From positions 1 to 33,443 of the forward strand of contig CABWKN010000008.1 of NCBI GenBank assembly GCA_902505605.1: a stretch of DNA of 33,443 bases, given 5' to 3'. The position numbers and the translations under genes were made by a program. This DNA is from Candidatus Guanabacterium sedimentis (lineage in GTDB: Bacteria; Acidobacteriota; B3-B38; Guanabaribacteriales; B3-B38). How positions within the stretch are numbered: the first letter of the stretch is position 1; the number at the start of each line of letters is the position of its first letter. Under the pieces are notes generated by a model. It searched no databases. It had not been told where the DNA came from and saw only the letters and a program-made list of their open reading frames with translations. Below, piece by piece: positions 7,931-15,815 of this stretch.

Positions 7931-8272
7931 ATGTTTTATAGATGGCATGTGGGAACAGTTGCCTGGATTCTCCACCGCCTATCCGGGGTACTGATTGTAG
8001 TTTATCTGGTGCTCCATATATGGGTTATGAGCTTCCTGCAGAAGGGTCCGGAGAGCTTCAACCGGATTATGCGTTTGCTGGAGTCACCTCTGTTTAAGCT
8101 TCTGGAGATAGGGCTACTGGGTGTAGTAATCTACCACGCTTTGAACGGGATACGTCTGGTGATTCTGGACCTCGGTTGGGGAATGGCGCACCAGAAGAAG
8201 ATGTTCTGGGCGGTGGTCGTAGTAGGGATTGTCATTTTTGTTCTGGGAGCCATACCCCTTTACCCCTTCTGA
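7931..8272 (+). CDS. sdhC: Succinate dehydrogenase cytochrome b subunit SdhC
   Basis: Membrane anchor of complex II, 113 aa with three predicted transmembrane helices (about 12-34, 55-77, 92-112). WILHRLSGVLIVVYLVLHIW contains the HRLSG quinone-site motif and His29; His69 in YHALNGIR is the second likely heme b ligand. The ribosome binding site TAAGGAGGTG is strong. It is visibly paralogous to the next gene: both share an RLSG segment in helix 1 and YH-LNG in helix 2. First gene of the sdhCDAB group. Confidence 0.9.
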   Translation: MFYRWHVGTVAWILHRLSGVLIVVYLVLHIWVMSFLQKGPESFNRIMRLLESPLFKLLEIGLLGVVIYHALNGIRLVILDLGWGMAHQKKMFWAVVVVGIVIFVLGAIPLYPF

Positions 8273-8296
8273 GTTGGGGAGAATGAGGAGGAAGCT

Positions 8297-8662
8297 ATGA
8301 GTAATAGAAAGCTCTATATAGCCGGAGGCGGCTGGAGCTGGCTTTTCCAGCGCCTCAGCGGGGCCTATGTTCTGGCAATCATCATTATCCATTTCTGGTT
8401 TATCCATTATGCGGGCAATGGGGAGCTAACCTACCAGAATGTAGCTGCCAGGTTAGCCACCCCCTTCTGGAAGACGCTTGATATAAGTTTTCTCGTTTTA
8501 GCCCTTTACCATGGTTTAAACGGCATGTGGGCAATAACCCAGGACTGGATTAAGAGGGACGGATGGCGGATGCTGATTTACGGTGTCATTGTGGTCGTAG
8601 CCTTGATCTTTGGAGTGCTGGGATTGATCACCGTTATCGGCTTTAGACCAGAAATATTGTGA
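8297..8662 (+). CDS. sdhD: Succinate dehydrogenase membrane anchor subunit SdhD
   Basis: Second hydrophobic anchor of complex II, 121 aa, three predicted helices (about 22-38, 60-80, 92-115). QRLSGAYVL replaces the HRLSG of SdhC. His32 (IIHFW) and His72 (LYHGLNG) are placed like the SdhC histidines, so each anchor could supply ligands for a heme. This fits the two-anchor, two-heme complex II types (known for type A/B enzymes; inference here). The ribosome binding site GAGGAGG precedes ATG. The stop codon lies 14 nt before the preferred sdhA start. Confidence 0.88.
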   Translation: MSNRKLYIAGGGWSWLFQRLSGAYVLAIIIIHFWFIHYAGNGELTYQNVAARLATPFWKTLDISFLVLALYHGLNGMWAITQDWIKRDGWRMLIYGVIVVVALIFGVLGLITVIGFRPEIL

Positions 8663-8676
8663 AGAGGGAGAAAGTT

Positions 8677-10386
8677 ATGATACACCACCAACACGACATC
8701 GTCATCATAGGGGCGGGATTAGCCGGGTTGCGGGCGGCACTGGAGACCAGCCAGGTGGCGGATACTGCTGTGTTGTCTAAGGTCTTCCCCACCCGCTCCC
8801 ATTCAGGTGCAGCTCAGGGGGGGATAGCGGCTTCGTTGGCTAACGCCAGCGATGATAGCTGGGAAGTTCATATGTTCGACACGGTGAAGGGGAGCGACTA
8901 TCTGGGGGACCAGGATGCCATTGAAATACTGGTTAAGGAGGCTCCTGCTACTGTCATTGAGTTTGAGCATATGGGAGTTCCATTCAGCCGTAACCCCGAC
9001 GGAACCATTGCCCAGCGACGCTTCGGTGGACACTCTCGCCCGAGGGCTTGCTATGCCGCCGATTATACGGGACATGTGCTCCTTCACACCTTGTATGAAC
9101 AGTGCATCAAGCACGGGGTTAACTTCTACTCCGAGTTCTATGTGGTCAGCCTTATTATGAACAAGGGGAACTGCTGCGGAGTGGTTGCCCTGGATATCAT
9201 CGGTGGGGAGCTCCACATATTTCACAGCAAGGCGGTTATGTTCGCTACCGGAGGTTATGGGAGGGCTTACAAGATAACCTCCAATGCCCACGCCAATACT
9301 GGCGATGGCTTGAGCATCGTCTATCGGATTGGCATCCCTATAGAGGATATGGAGTTCGTTCAGTTCCATCCCACCGGTCTCTACCAGCATGGTATCCTGG
9401 TTACTGAAGGTGCCCGGGGTGAGGGGGGTTATCTCCTCAATAGGGATGGGGAGAGGTTCATGAAAAGATATGCCCCCGAGAAGATGGAGCTTGCCCCTAG
9501 GGACTTGACCGCCCGCGCCGAGCAAACGGAGATAAACGAGGGAAGAGGAATAGATGGGAAGGACTATATCCTCATCGACCTGAGGCATCTGGGCGCTGAG
9601 AAAATTATGGAACGCCTTCCTCAGATCCATGATTTAGCCCTAAGTTTTGTCGGGGTGGACTGCATCAAAGAGCCGGTCCCCATCCAGCCCACTGCCCACT
9701 ACTCCATGGGGGGCATCCCCACCAATAAGCATGGGCAGGTGGTTATTGATAAGGATAATACCCCTGTTAAGGGGCTTTATGCCGCTGGGGAGTGCGCCTG
9801 TGTGTCGGTCCACGGGGCTAACAGACTGGGGACCAACTCCCAGCTGGAAGCCAGCCTCTTCGGGCGGCGGACAGGAAAGACCATGGCGGAGTTCCTTCAG
9901 CGAGAGGAGGGGTTCACACCATTACCTGAGGATGCAGCTAAGCCAGCCGAGGAGGAGATAGCCGCCATTTTGGGAAACGAGGGAAAAGAGTCGGTGGCTC
10001 AAATCAGAGAAGAGCTTCAGGTCTCTATGATGGATAACTGCGGAATCTTTCGAGATGAAAAGAAGCTTCAGAAGGAGCTGGAAATCATCAAGGGCTTGCA
10101 AGAGCGTTATAAGCACATCCATATAGACGACAAAGGGAAAAGATGCAATACTGACCTGATTGATGCTCTGGAGCTGGGTCATTTACTTGACTTCGTCGAG
10201 GTAATTGTGGCTGGTGCCCTCAACCGTACTGAAAGCCGTGGTTCTCACTACCGCACTGACTACCCCAAGAGGGACGATGAAAATTGGCTGAAGCATACCC
10301 TGGCGTATAGAACTGATAAGGGCCCCCGTTTCGATTATAAGAAGGTAGTTATCACCAGGTATCAGCCCACTGAAAGGAAATATTAG
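8677..10386 (+). CDS. sdhA: Succinate dehydrogenase flavoprotein subunit SdhA
   Basis: Catalytic subunit oxidising succinate to fumarate, 569 aa. FAD fold GAGLAG (residues 12-17); covalent FAD histidine in [11 protein letters not shown] (His42); substrate segments [35 protein letters not shown] (catalytic arginine) and [11 protein letters not shown]-terminal FAD contacts LYAAGECAC and [11 protein letters not shown] chose ATG 8677, with AGAGGGAG just upstream, over the track's GTG 8659, which overlaps the sdhD stop and adds six residues; the GTG start would give translational coupling and cannot be excluded. Fumarate reductase activity is possible for this family, but the sdhCDAB order and TCA context favour SDH. 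Confidence 0.95.
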   Translation: MIHHQHDIVIIGAGLAGLRAALETSQVADTAVLSKVFPTRSHSGAAQGGIAASLANASDDSWEVHMFDTVKGSDYLGDQDAIEILVKEAPATVIEFEHMGVPFSRNPDGTIAQRRFGGHSRPRACYAADYTGHVLLHTLYEQCIKHGVNFYSEFYVVSLIMNKGNCCGVVALDIIGGELHIFHSKAVMFATGGYGRAYKITSNAHANTGDGLSIVYRIGIPIEDMEFVQFHPTGLYQHGILVTEGARGEGGYLLNRDGERFMKRYAPEKMELAPRDLTARAEQTEINEGRGIDGKDYILIDLRHLGAEKIMERLPQIHDLALSFVGVDCIKEPVPIQPTAHYSMGGIPTNKHGQVVIDKDNTPVKGLYAAGECACVSVHGANRLGTNSQLEASLFGRRTGKTMAEFLQREEGFTPLPEDAAKPAEEEIAAILGNEGKESVAQIREELQVSMMDNCGIFRDEKKLQKELEIIKGLQERYKHIHIDDKGKRCNTDLIDALELGHLLDFVEVIVAGALNRTESRGSHYRTDYPKRDDENWLKHTLAYRTDKGPRFDYKKVVITRYQPTERKY

Positions 10387-10400
10387 GGAGAAAGAAGACC

Positions 10401-11102
10401 ATGGAGATAACTTTCAAGATATTGAGGTTTGATCCCGATAAGGATAAGAAACCCTATTACCGGAAATATACCGTTAAAGTCGAGCCCGGCATGACGGTGC
10501 TTGATGGTTTGAACGAGATAAAGTGGAGGCAGGATGGCACCCTCTCTTACCGCCGCTCCTGCCGGAGCGCCATCTGCGGCTCTTGCGCTATGACCATTAA
10601 CGGAGTGAACAGATTGGCGTGCAACACCCAGATTCTCCTCCTGAAGAGGAAGACCATCGTGGTGGAGCCCCTTCGCCGCTTTCCCGTTATCAAAGACCTG
10701 ATTGTCGATATGGACGACTTCTTTGAGAAGATAGCCATCATCAAACCCTATTTGATTGCGAATTCCCCTGCTGGACCACGGGAGAGGTTTCAAAGCCCCG
10801 AAGACCGGAAACTCCTCGATGAAGCGGTGATTTGCATCTTATGTGGCGCCTGCACCTCTTCCTGTCCCTCATACTGGTATAACAAGAATTACTTAGGTCC
10901 TGCGTCTCTGTTCAAAGCCTACCGCTTCATATTCGACAGTCGTGATGAAGGGACAGAGGAGAGGTTGAGGATAATCAGCGACCGGGATGGGCTGTGGCGA
11001 TGCCACTCCATATTCAACTGTGTGGAGGCGTGCCCCAAGTCTTTGAATCCTACCTACGCCATAGCGGAACTGAAGAAGAAAATAGTTACCACCAAGCTGT
11101 GA
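10401..11102 (+). CDS. sdhB: Succinate dehydrogenase iron-sulfur subunit SdhB
   Basis: Electron-transfer subunit of complex II, 233 aa, normal length. [2Fe-2S] ligands Cys54, Cys59, Cys62 and Cys74 (SCRSAICGSCAM, RLAC); [4Fe-4S] ligands Cys145, Cys148, Cys151 (CILCGAC) with Cys211; [3Fe-4S] ligands Cys155, Cys201 and Cys207 (CHSIFNCVEACPK). All cluster ligands are present, so it should pass electrons from SdhA FAD to quinone at SdhCD. It starts 14 nt after sdhA with GGGAG upstream. Confidence 0.95.
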   Translation: MEITFKILRFDPDKDKKPYYRKYTVKVEPGMTVLDGLNEIKWRQDGTLSYRRSCRSAICGSCAMTINGVNRLACNTQILLLKRKTIVVEPLRRFPVIKDLIVDMDDFFEKIAIIKPYLIANSPAGPRERFQSPEDRKLLDEAVICILCGACTSSCPSYWYNKNYLGPASLFKAYRFIFDSRDEGTEERLRIISDRDGLWRCHSIFNCVEACPKSLNPTYAIAELKKKIVTTKL

Positions 11103-11124
11103 GCCTAAGGTAGTTGATTATTTA

Positions 11125-11159
11125 TTTCCCCTTGAGCCCCCAAAGCTGAAGGGGGGAAA
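11125..11159 (+). other. Intergenic hairpin between sdhB and ndk
   Basis: TTTCCCCTT (11125-11133) can pair with AAGGGGGGAAA (11149-11159) with two extra G residues; alternative C-run/G-run pairings exist. There is no downstream T-run on the plus strand, so it is probably an mRNA 3'-end stabiliser or processing site, not an efficient terminator (inference). Confidence 0.35.
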
Positions 11160-11190
11160 ACACTTATATGAGGAGGCGGTGGGGAAGTAT

Positions 11191-11631
11191 ATGGCTGTGG
11201 AGCAAACCCTCACTATTATCAAGCCCGATGCGGTTGCCCGCGGGCTCATGGGAAAAGTTCTGGAGACCCTGGAAATGGAAGGGATGAAGATAGTGGGGAT
11301 GAAGATGGTCCAGTTGACCAAAAGAGGGGCAGAGGGGTTCTATCAGGTCCATCGGCTTCAGCCTTTTTTCGACAGCCTTACTACCTATATGTCTTCGGGA
11401 CCGGTGATGGTGGCCGTGCTGGAAGGGGAGGGGATTATTGAGCGATTGCGTCGGCTGATGGGGGTAACAGATCCCCAAAAAGCAGCTCCCGGCACCCTTC
11501 GCCACCGCTACGGGATTTCGGTGCAGGAGAATGTGATTCATGGCTCTGACTCCCCCGAGACCGCCCAATGGGAGATTGGCTATTTCTTCAGCCAGATGGA
11601 AATCCACAGCCGCCCCGTGAATTCCGGTTGA
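11191..11631 (+). CDS. ndk: Nucleoside diphosphate kinase
   Basis: Transfers the gamma-phosphate of ATP to NDPs through a phosphohistidine. TLTIIKPDAVARG at the N-terminus and the active-site NVIHGSDSPE are unmistakable; 146 aa from ATG 11191. The track starts at GTG 11179, only 2 nt after AGGAGG, which is too close. ATG 11191 gives the usual family N-terminus (MAVEQTL) but a long 14-nt spacing from AGGAGG, with GGGGA as a closer alternative. It follows sdhB by 88 nt and is 3 nt before the peptidase gene. Bacteria often pair ndk with succinyl-CoA synthetase or TCA genes, so its place here is sensible. Confidence 0.93.
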   Translation: MAVEQTLTIIKPDAVARGLMGKVLETLEMEGMKIVGMKMVQLTKRGAEGFYQVHRLQPFFDSLTTYMSSGPVMVAVLEGEGIIERLRRLMGVTDPQKAAPGTLRHRYGISVQENVIHGSDSPETAQWEIGYFFSQMEIHSRPVNSG

Positions 11632-11634
11632 GAT

Positions 11635-12765
11635 ATGAGCGAAGTCTTATCCTATTTCCAGCAAAACAGGGAGAGGATTGTTGAGCTGCTGGAGGAGCTG
11701 GTAAAATTGGAGTCTCCCAGTTGGTACAAGTCCTCCTGCGATAAGCTGGCCATCTTCCTCTGGGACCAGTTTACCTCTTCGGGAATCAAGACTACCATCC
11801 TGGAACAGCAGAAGGTGGGGAACTTCCTGCGGGTTGAGTTTGGTCAAGGTGAGGAGCAAATTCTTGTTCTCTGCCACCTGGACACAGTGTGGTCTTTGGG
11901 GGAAGTGAAGCGGCGTCCGGTGAGACGCCAAGGGGAGAAGCTCTACGGACCTGGTGCCTATGATATGAAAGGGGGCATTTGCCTGGCTCTTTTTAGCCTG
12001 AGAGCGATAAAAGAGCTGGGGCTCAGTCTTGATAACAGGGTGGTTATCATCATTAACTCTGACGAAGAGATCGGAAGCCACTCCTCCCGCACCCTGATAG
12101 AATCCGAAGCCAGGGCGAGCAAAGCGGTGCTCTGCCTGGAGCCAGCGCTGCCGGGTGGGAAGCTGAAGACTTCTCGCAAAGGGGTCGGCGTTTTTACCCT
12201 CAAAATCAAAGGAAAAGGAGCTCACGCTGCGGGCGATTATAAGCAAGGTGTAAGTGCTATTCATGAATTAGCCCATCAAATCCTCAGGATTCATAAGCTA
12301 TCTAATCCTCGCCGGGGCTTAACCCTTAATGTGGGAACGGTAGAAGGGGGAACCTTATCAAATGTAGTCGCCGCCACCAGTGAAGCGGAGATCGACCTTC
12401 GCTTTATTGAGCTGGCAGATGGGGAAAAGGTTGCCCGTCAGCTTCATAATTTAAGACCGATATTGCCGGGTATCAGCTTGGAGATATCGGGGGGTATAAA
12501 CCGCCCTCCTCTGCTGAGCACCTCTCAGAACAAGAATCTCTTCAAAAGGGCGCAAGAGATAGCCTTGCGTGAGCTTAACCTTCGGCTGGAGGGAGGTATG
12601 AGCGGTGGGGGGAGTGATGCCAATTTTACCTCAGCTCTCGGCATCCCTACTCTGGATGGGCTGGGGGTCGATGGAGACGGAGCCCATTCGGTGGATGAGT
12701 TTGTCCTGCTTCCCAGTCTTGTTGAGCGGGGAACACTTCTTACTGCGCTTCTTGTAAAGCTATAA
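11635..12765 (+). CDS. M20 family metallopeptidase (glutamate carboxypeptidase-like)
   Basis: A 376-aa zinc-dependent hydrolase. LVLCHLDTVW gives His81 and Asp83; GPGAYDMKGG gives bridging Asp110; NSDEEIGS gives the general base Glu144 and ligand Glu145; LEPAL gives Glu169; GDGAHSVDE near the C-terminus gives the last histidine ligand. The dimerisation domain lies between, around residues 175-290 (KGKGAHAAGDYKQGVSAI). This layout matches carboxypeptidase G2-like enzymes that cleave C-terminal glutamate or similar amide bonds; the substrate is unknown. It starts three bases after the ndk stop and is probably the last gene of the operon. No signal peptide, so cytoplasmic. Confidence 0.88.
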   Translation: MSEVLSYFQQNRERIVELLEELVKLESPSWYKSSCDKLAIFLWDQFTSSGIKTTILEQQKVGNFLRVEFGQGEEQILVLCHLDTVWSLGEVKRRPVRRQGEKLYGPGAYDMKGGICLALFSLRAIKELGLSLDNRVVIIINSDEEIGSHSSRTLIESEARASKAVLCLEPALPGGKLKTSRKGVGVFTLKIKGKGAHAAGDYKQGVSAIHELAHQILRIHKLSNPRRGLTLNVGTVEGGTLSNVVAATSEAEIDLRFIELADGEKVARQLHNLRPILPGISLEISGGINRPPLLSTSQNKNLFKRAQEIALRELNLRLEGGMSGGGSDANFTSALGIPTLDGLGVDGDGAHSVDEFVLLPSLVERGTLLTALLVKL

Positions 12766-12827
12766 AGTCTCTTCCCATATCTCCATATATTGCAGCTCTA
12801 CTTAGGCGAGAGTATAAATGATGCTCC

Positions 12828-12844
12828 ACCTTTGGCTTAAAGGT
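12828..12844. terminator. Short hairpin between converging genes
   Basis: A perfect 6-bp stem ACCTTT/AAAGGT with loop GGCTT lies in the 97-nt gap between the M20 peptidase gene (+) and the lipoprotein gene (-). On the plus strand a G-rich stretch and GGTTTTG follow. A weak terminator is the most it can be called. Confidence 0.25.
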
Positions 12845-12862
12845 AAGGGGGGTAGGTTTTGT

Positions 12863-14071
12863 CTAATGTTCAAATGCAGATTTTTTTATAAGCTTAGCTG
12901 AGGAGCGGATCTTCTTATTATACATAGCCTGATATCTCTTGAGGTTCGACTTCGCTTGGGCGAACTGAGGGTCAATCTGCAGTGCTTTCTGAGCTTCCAG
13001 AATGGCTTCCTCGTATTTCCCTTGCTGGAAATAGACCATGCCTAACAGGTTATGAGGTTCGGCATATTCTTTATTGAGTCTTGTCGCTTTTTGGAAGTGC
13101 TTAATAGCATCGGAATAGTCTTTATTATAGTAATAGACAAGTCCTATGGCGTAATGGGTATAAGGGTTATTCTTCTTTAATTTAAGCGCTTTTTTCAGAT
13201 TTTGGATTGCCTTATTATAATCACCTTTAAGATAGTAAACATTGCCCAGATTGCTGAAAGGAGCGGAGAGTTTTGAGTCTAAGAGTATGGCTCTGTTATA
13301 CTGCGCAATGGCGAGGTCGTAAAGCCTCCGTCTCTGGTAGGCAATCCCCAGATTGTTGTATGCCTTGGCGAAGGTCGGCTTAATTCTGATGGCCATTCTA
13401 TACAATTTAATATCGATTTGAGCATCTAAGTTTTCGGCTGAGAGATCGATCTGGTTGCTGGAAAGAACCCCCTGGGAGTTGATGAAATTAGCCAGGGCTT
13501 CCAGGTCGTCTATTACCTTATAGAATTTATAACCGATACGAGGGTGCTCGGCAAAATCTATCAGAGTTATCTTGCTGTTGATCTCTATTCCCGCACAGAT
13601 ATGCCCGCTATTCACAACCAGCTCCCCTTCCCGTTTTAGTTTGCTGACCTCGGTTACATCAACATAATAAACAGGAAGCCCTACTGCTCGCGCCATGCCG
13701 ATGAAGAGGTTGGTATAGGCTATGCAGTTTGCCTCTCCTTCTACAAACACTTCTATGGCGTTAAGGGCTTTGTATTCGTTATATTTTACATCCAGCTTTT
13801 TTCTATCAATAATAGCCCGCACCAATGCGTTCACCTTGCCCTTCTCGTAATAATAAGGTCCGGCTATCTCCTGGGCGTATTTTTTTATCTCGTCGGTTAT
13901 GTAAAAAGGAACCATCGCTTTGGAGACTTCTTCATCTATAATCCTATTCTGTAACACAGCCACCAGTTCGTCTTCGGTATAAATAATCTTTGGGGAATGG
14001 GTAATACAGCCACTTAAAGCTGCCAGTGACAGAAGGGGAAGGAAAAACTTGGAAAAAGATTTGGTTTTCAT
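12863..14071 (-). CDS. Lipoprotein with transglutaminase-like domain and TPR repeats
   Basis: 402 aa. The N-terminal signal peptide ends in lipobox LSGC (Cys22), so the protein should be lipid-anchored. Residues about 70-190 form a transglutaminase-like fold with a plausible triad: Cys116 in GEANCIAYTNLF, His157 in SGHICAGI and Asp172 in TLIDFAEHP. From about residue 222 to 395 there are roughly five TPRs (for example AYNNLGIAYQRR, PFSNLGNVYYLKGDYNKAI, PHNLLGMVYFQQGKYEEAI), suggesting a protein-binding scaffold. Known relatives combine TGase-like and TPR domains in cell-envelope proteins of unknown substrate; protease or inactive binding function is possible. No clear Shine-Dalgarno precedes the ATG. 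It faces the TCA operon head to tail end and has its own promoter at 14207-14235. Confidence 0.8.
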   Translation of the reverse strand: MKTKSFSKFFLPLLSLAALSGCITHSPKIIYTEDELVAVLQNRIIDEEVSKAMVPFYITDEIKKYAQEIAGPYYYEKGKVNALVRAIIDRKKLDVKYNEYKALNAIEVFVEGEANCIAYTNLFIGMARAVGLPVYYVDVTEVSKLKREGELVVNSGHICAGIEINSKITLIDFAEHPRIGYKFYKVIDDLEALANFINSQGVLSSNQIDLSAENLDAQIDIKLYRMAIRIKPTFAKAYNNLGIAYQRRRLYDLAIAQYNRAILLDSKLSAPFSNLGNVYYLKGDYNKAIQNLKKALKLKKNNPYTHYAIGLVYYYNKDYSDAIKHFQKATRLNKEYAEPHNLLGMVYFQQGKYEEAILEAQKALQIDPQFAQAKSNLKRYQAMYNKKIRSSAKLIKKSAFEH

Positions 14072-14206
14072 AATAAACTTACTATACGGTTTTGGATTAC
14101 TACACCATAGCCCTTTTATATGTTAGTATTTTCCTCTTCGTTAAAACTGTGCTTTAACTTACACAATAAGAATTTTTAATATTACTATTATGATGTTTCT
14201 GACTAC

Positions 14207-14235
14207 ATTATATGCTTTATTGAAGACAAAAGCAA
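14207..14235 (-). promoter_or_regulatory. Promoter of the TGase/TPR lipoprotein gene
   Basis: Read on the minus strand: TTGCTT (14235-14230), a 17-nt spacer and a perfect TATAAT (14212-14207). It leaves a 5' leader of about 130 nt before the ATG at 14071. Confidence 0.55.
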
Positions 14236-14249
14236 GTTTAAATACCTAA

Positions 14250-14466
14250 TAGTTGTTCTCAGCGAGAAGGTGGTGTTGAGCTGGGAGCGGATAACTCATT
14301 TTCTGAAGTTACCATGAGGAATCTCTGTGAGTTAATCCTGATAATGCTCTGACTATGAGTGGGAGATTGGCTTAGCCTTAACACAAGAGGAGAGATTATT
14401 CATCTATCTGTAAGCTCCCTCCGGAGTTTTAAACCTGATGAGGAAGCTAAGGTGGCAGGTTTTTTT
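14250..14466 (+). ncRNA. Candidate structured RNA with no downstream gene
   Basis: Plus-strand hairpins in order: TTCTC-AGC-GAGAA (14256-14268); a long helix GGATAACTCA (14289-14298) with TGAGTTAATCC (14328-14338), 10 pairs with one bulged T; GGC-TTA-GCC near 14369; and a final terminator-like stem. I could not match it to a T-box, SAM, TPP, lysine, cobalamin or glycine riboswitch, SRP RNA, 6S RNA or RNase P from memory. No good plus-strand promoter was found (TTGAAG at 14220 has a poor -10). It may be an orphan small RNA, a decayed leader, or chance. Confidence 0.25.
14431..14466 (+). terminator. Terminator-like hairpin in the lipoprotein-ftsZ gap
   Basis: AAACCTG (14431-14437) pairs with CAGGTTT (14456-14462), followed by more T residues to 14466. 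The 18-nt loop is long, and no plus-strand gene lies upstream to be terminated. On the minus strand it could slow the ftsZ transcript, but the T-run is then only three bases. Confidence 0.35.
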
Positions 14467-14577
14467 GGATTTAATACTTATTAGAGGTTATTGGAAAAAT
14501 GGTGGGTGGAGAGAAAAGGGATTTTTCCCCTATTCCCCTTCAAGAGGCAGCTGGCTTTACTCTCACCTCGAGAGATT

Positions 14578-15777
14578 CTATCTTTTCTCCCTGATGAAGG
14601 TGGGAACATCAAATTTGTCTTCCAGTGGCTTGTTGGAGATAGTTCCCTTTTGTTGATTGTCCAGCGGCTTATTCATGGATTTTCCTCTTCGGTAGAAGCT
14701 GTCGGAAAGGGGAATAGTCTGTGAGGAATGGAATCGGTCGAACTTGATCATCTTCTTCTCCAGGTCGCTTTCCATTTCCCTATTTTCCCTTTCGAATCCG
14801 GTTGCGATGACGGTTAGTTTTATCTCATCCTTCATATCCTCATCTATGACTGCTCCAAGGATGATGTTCGCATCTTCATGAGCTGTCTCGTAGATGAGGG
14901 TGGAAGATTCTTTAACCTCGCGAAGGGTTAAGTCTGTCCCGCCGGTGATGTTAATCAATACCCCTTTAGCACCATCAATGGATATATCTTCCAACAGAGG
15001 GCTGGAGATGGCGTGGCGAGCGGCCTCTATAGATTTGTTTTCTCCCTGGGCAATGCCGGTTCCCATGATTGCCATCCCCATGCCTGCCATCACCGCTTCA
15101 ACATCAGCGAAGTCGAGGTTTATCAGCCCCGGGACATTAACCAGGTCGGAGATTCCCTGAACCCCCTGACGCAGGATGTCGTCGGCGATGAGGAAGGCAT
15201 CGATGAAGGAAGTATCTCTTCCTGCGGTTGACAAGAGCTTATCATTGGGTATGGCGATGACTGTGTCTACGCACTCCCTCAACTCCCTCAATCCCAGCTC
15301 CGCCTGAAGGTATCTGCGCCTCCCCTCAAAGAAGAAGGGCATGGTAACAATGGCTACGGTTAGGGCTCCCAGCTCCACTGCCAGGCTGGCAATAACGGGG
15401 GAAGCCCCGGTACCGGTGCCCCCTCCTAACCCTGCAGTGATGAAGACCATATCGGCTCCTTCCAGCAATTCTATAATCTTCTCGGTGTCTTCCAGGGCAG
15501 CCTGTTTCCCAATCTCCGGATTAGAGCCCGCTCCTCTCCCTTTGGTTAGCTTGCTTCCTATCTGAAACCTGATGGGCGCCTGGGATAATTTCAGAGCCTG
15601 AGCATCGGTATTGACTGCAACGAATTCAACCCCTGTGAGTTTGGAGGAGATCATACGATTAATTCCGTTTACACCTCCTCCTCCCACCCCGATTACCTTG
15701 ATCTTGGCTCCACAGGAGAACTTTTCGTCGAGGGAGAAGTTTATTTTTCTTGCTTTATTGTTCTGAGCATCTGCCAT
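14578..15777 (-). CDS. ftsZ: Cell division protein FtsZ
   Basis: Tubulin-like GTPase that forms the division ring; 399 aa. The GTP-binding tubulin signature GGGTGTG (118-124), N-terminal [13 protein letters not shown] and synergy-loop [11 protein letters not shown] (Asn220, Asp222, Asp225, needed for GTP hydrolysis) are all present. A variable linker of about 50 residues follows the GTPase core, and the C-terminus is VPTFIREKR, the conserved tail that binds FtsA. It ends the dcw cluster, 38 nt after ftsA, so division genes close the operon as in many bacteria. Confidence 0.98.
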   Translation of the reverse strand: MADAQNNKARKINFSLDEKFSCGAKIKVIGVGGGGVNGINRMISSKLTGVEFVAVNTDAQALKLSQAPIRFQIGSKLTKGRGAGSNPEIGKQAALEDTEKIIELLEGADMVFITAGLGGGTGTGASPVIASLAVELGALTVAIVTMPFFFEGRRRYLQAELGLRELRECVDTVIAIPNDKLLSTAGRDTSFIDAFLIADDILRQGVQGISDLVNVPGLINLDFADVEAVMAGMGMAIMGTGIAQGENKSIEAARHAISSPLLEDISIDGAKGVLINITGGTDLTLREVKESSTLIYETAHEDANIILGAVIDEDMKDEIKLTVIATGFERENREMESDLEKKMIKFDRFHSSQTIPLSDSFYRRGKSMNKPLDNQQKGTISNKPLEDKFDVPTFIREKR

Positions 15778-15815
15778 TTATTTCTCCTTATCTAAGAAGC
15801 TTGAGTATCCTTTTC

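Larger units (their letters stand above)
14072..14577. other. 506-nt intergenic region between the lipoprotein gene and ftsZ
   Basis: It contains an AT-rich leader and promoter for the lipoprotein gene, then a segment (about 14250-14466) with several plus-strand hairpins and a terminator-like end. Between 14480 and 14577 I see only a weak AGGG/CCCT hairpin followed by T residues on the minus strand that might end the ftsZ transcript. The track's plus-strand ORFs here have no recognisable motif. Confidence 0.5.

Noticed and set aside
8803-9630. 275-codon minus-strand ORF opposite sdhA
   Set aside because: Lies wholly inside sdhA, has no recognisable domain and no ribosome binding site.
14431-14466. 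T-box riboswitch (AAGGTGGCA recalls the T-box sequence)
   Set aside because: In T-box leaders the conserved box lies upstream of the terminator stem; here it is within the loop and 3' arm, and no aminoacyl-tRNA or amino-acid gene follows.
14438-14724. Plus-strand ORFs of 72 and 77 aa before ftsZ
   Set aside because: They run antisense into the ftsZ 3' end, lack ribosome binding sites and have no similarity that I recognise.
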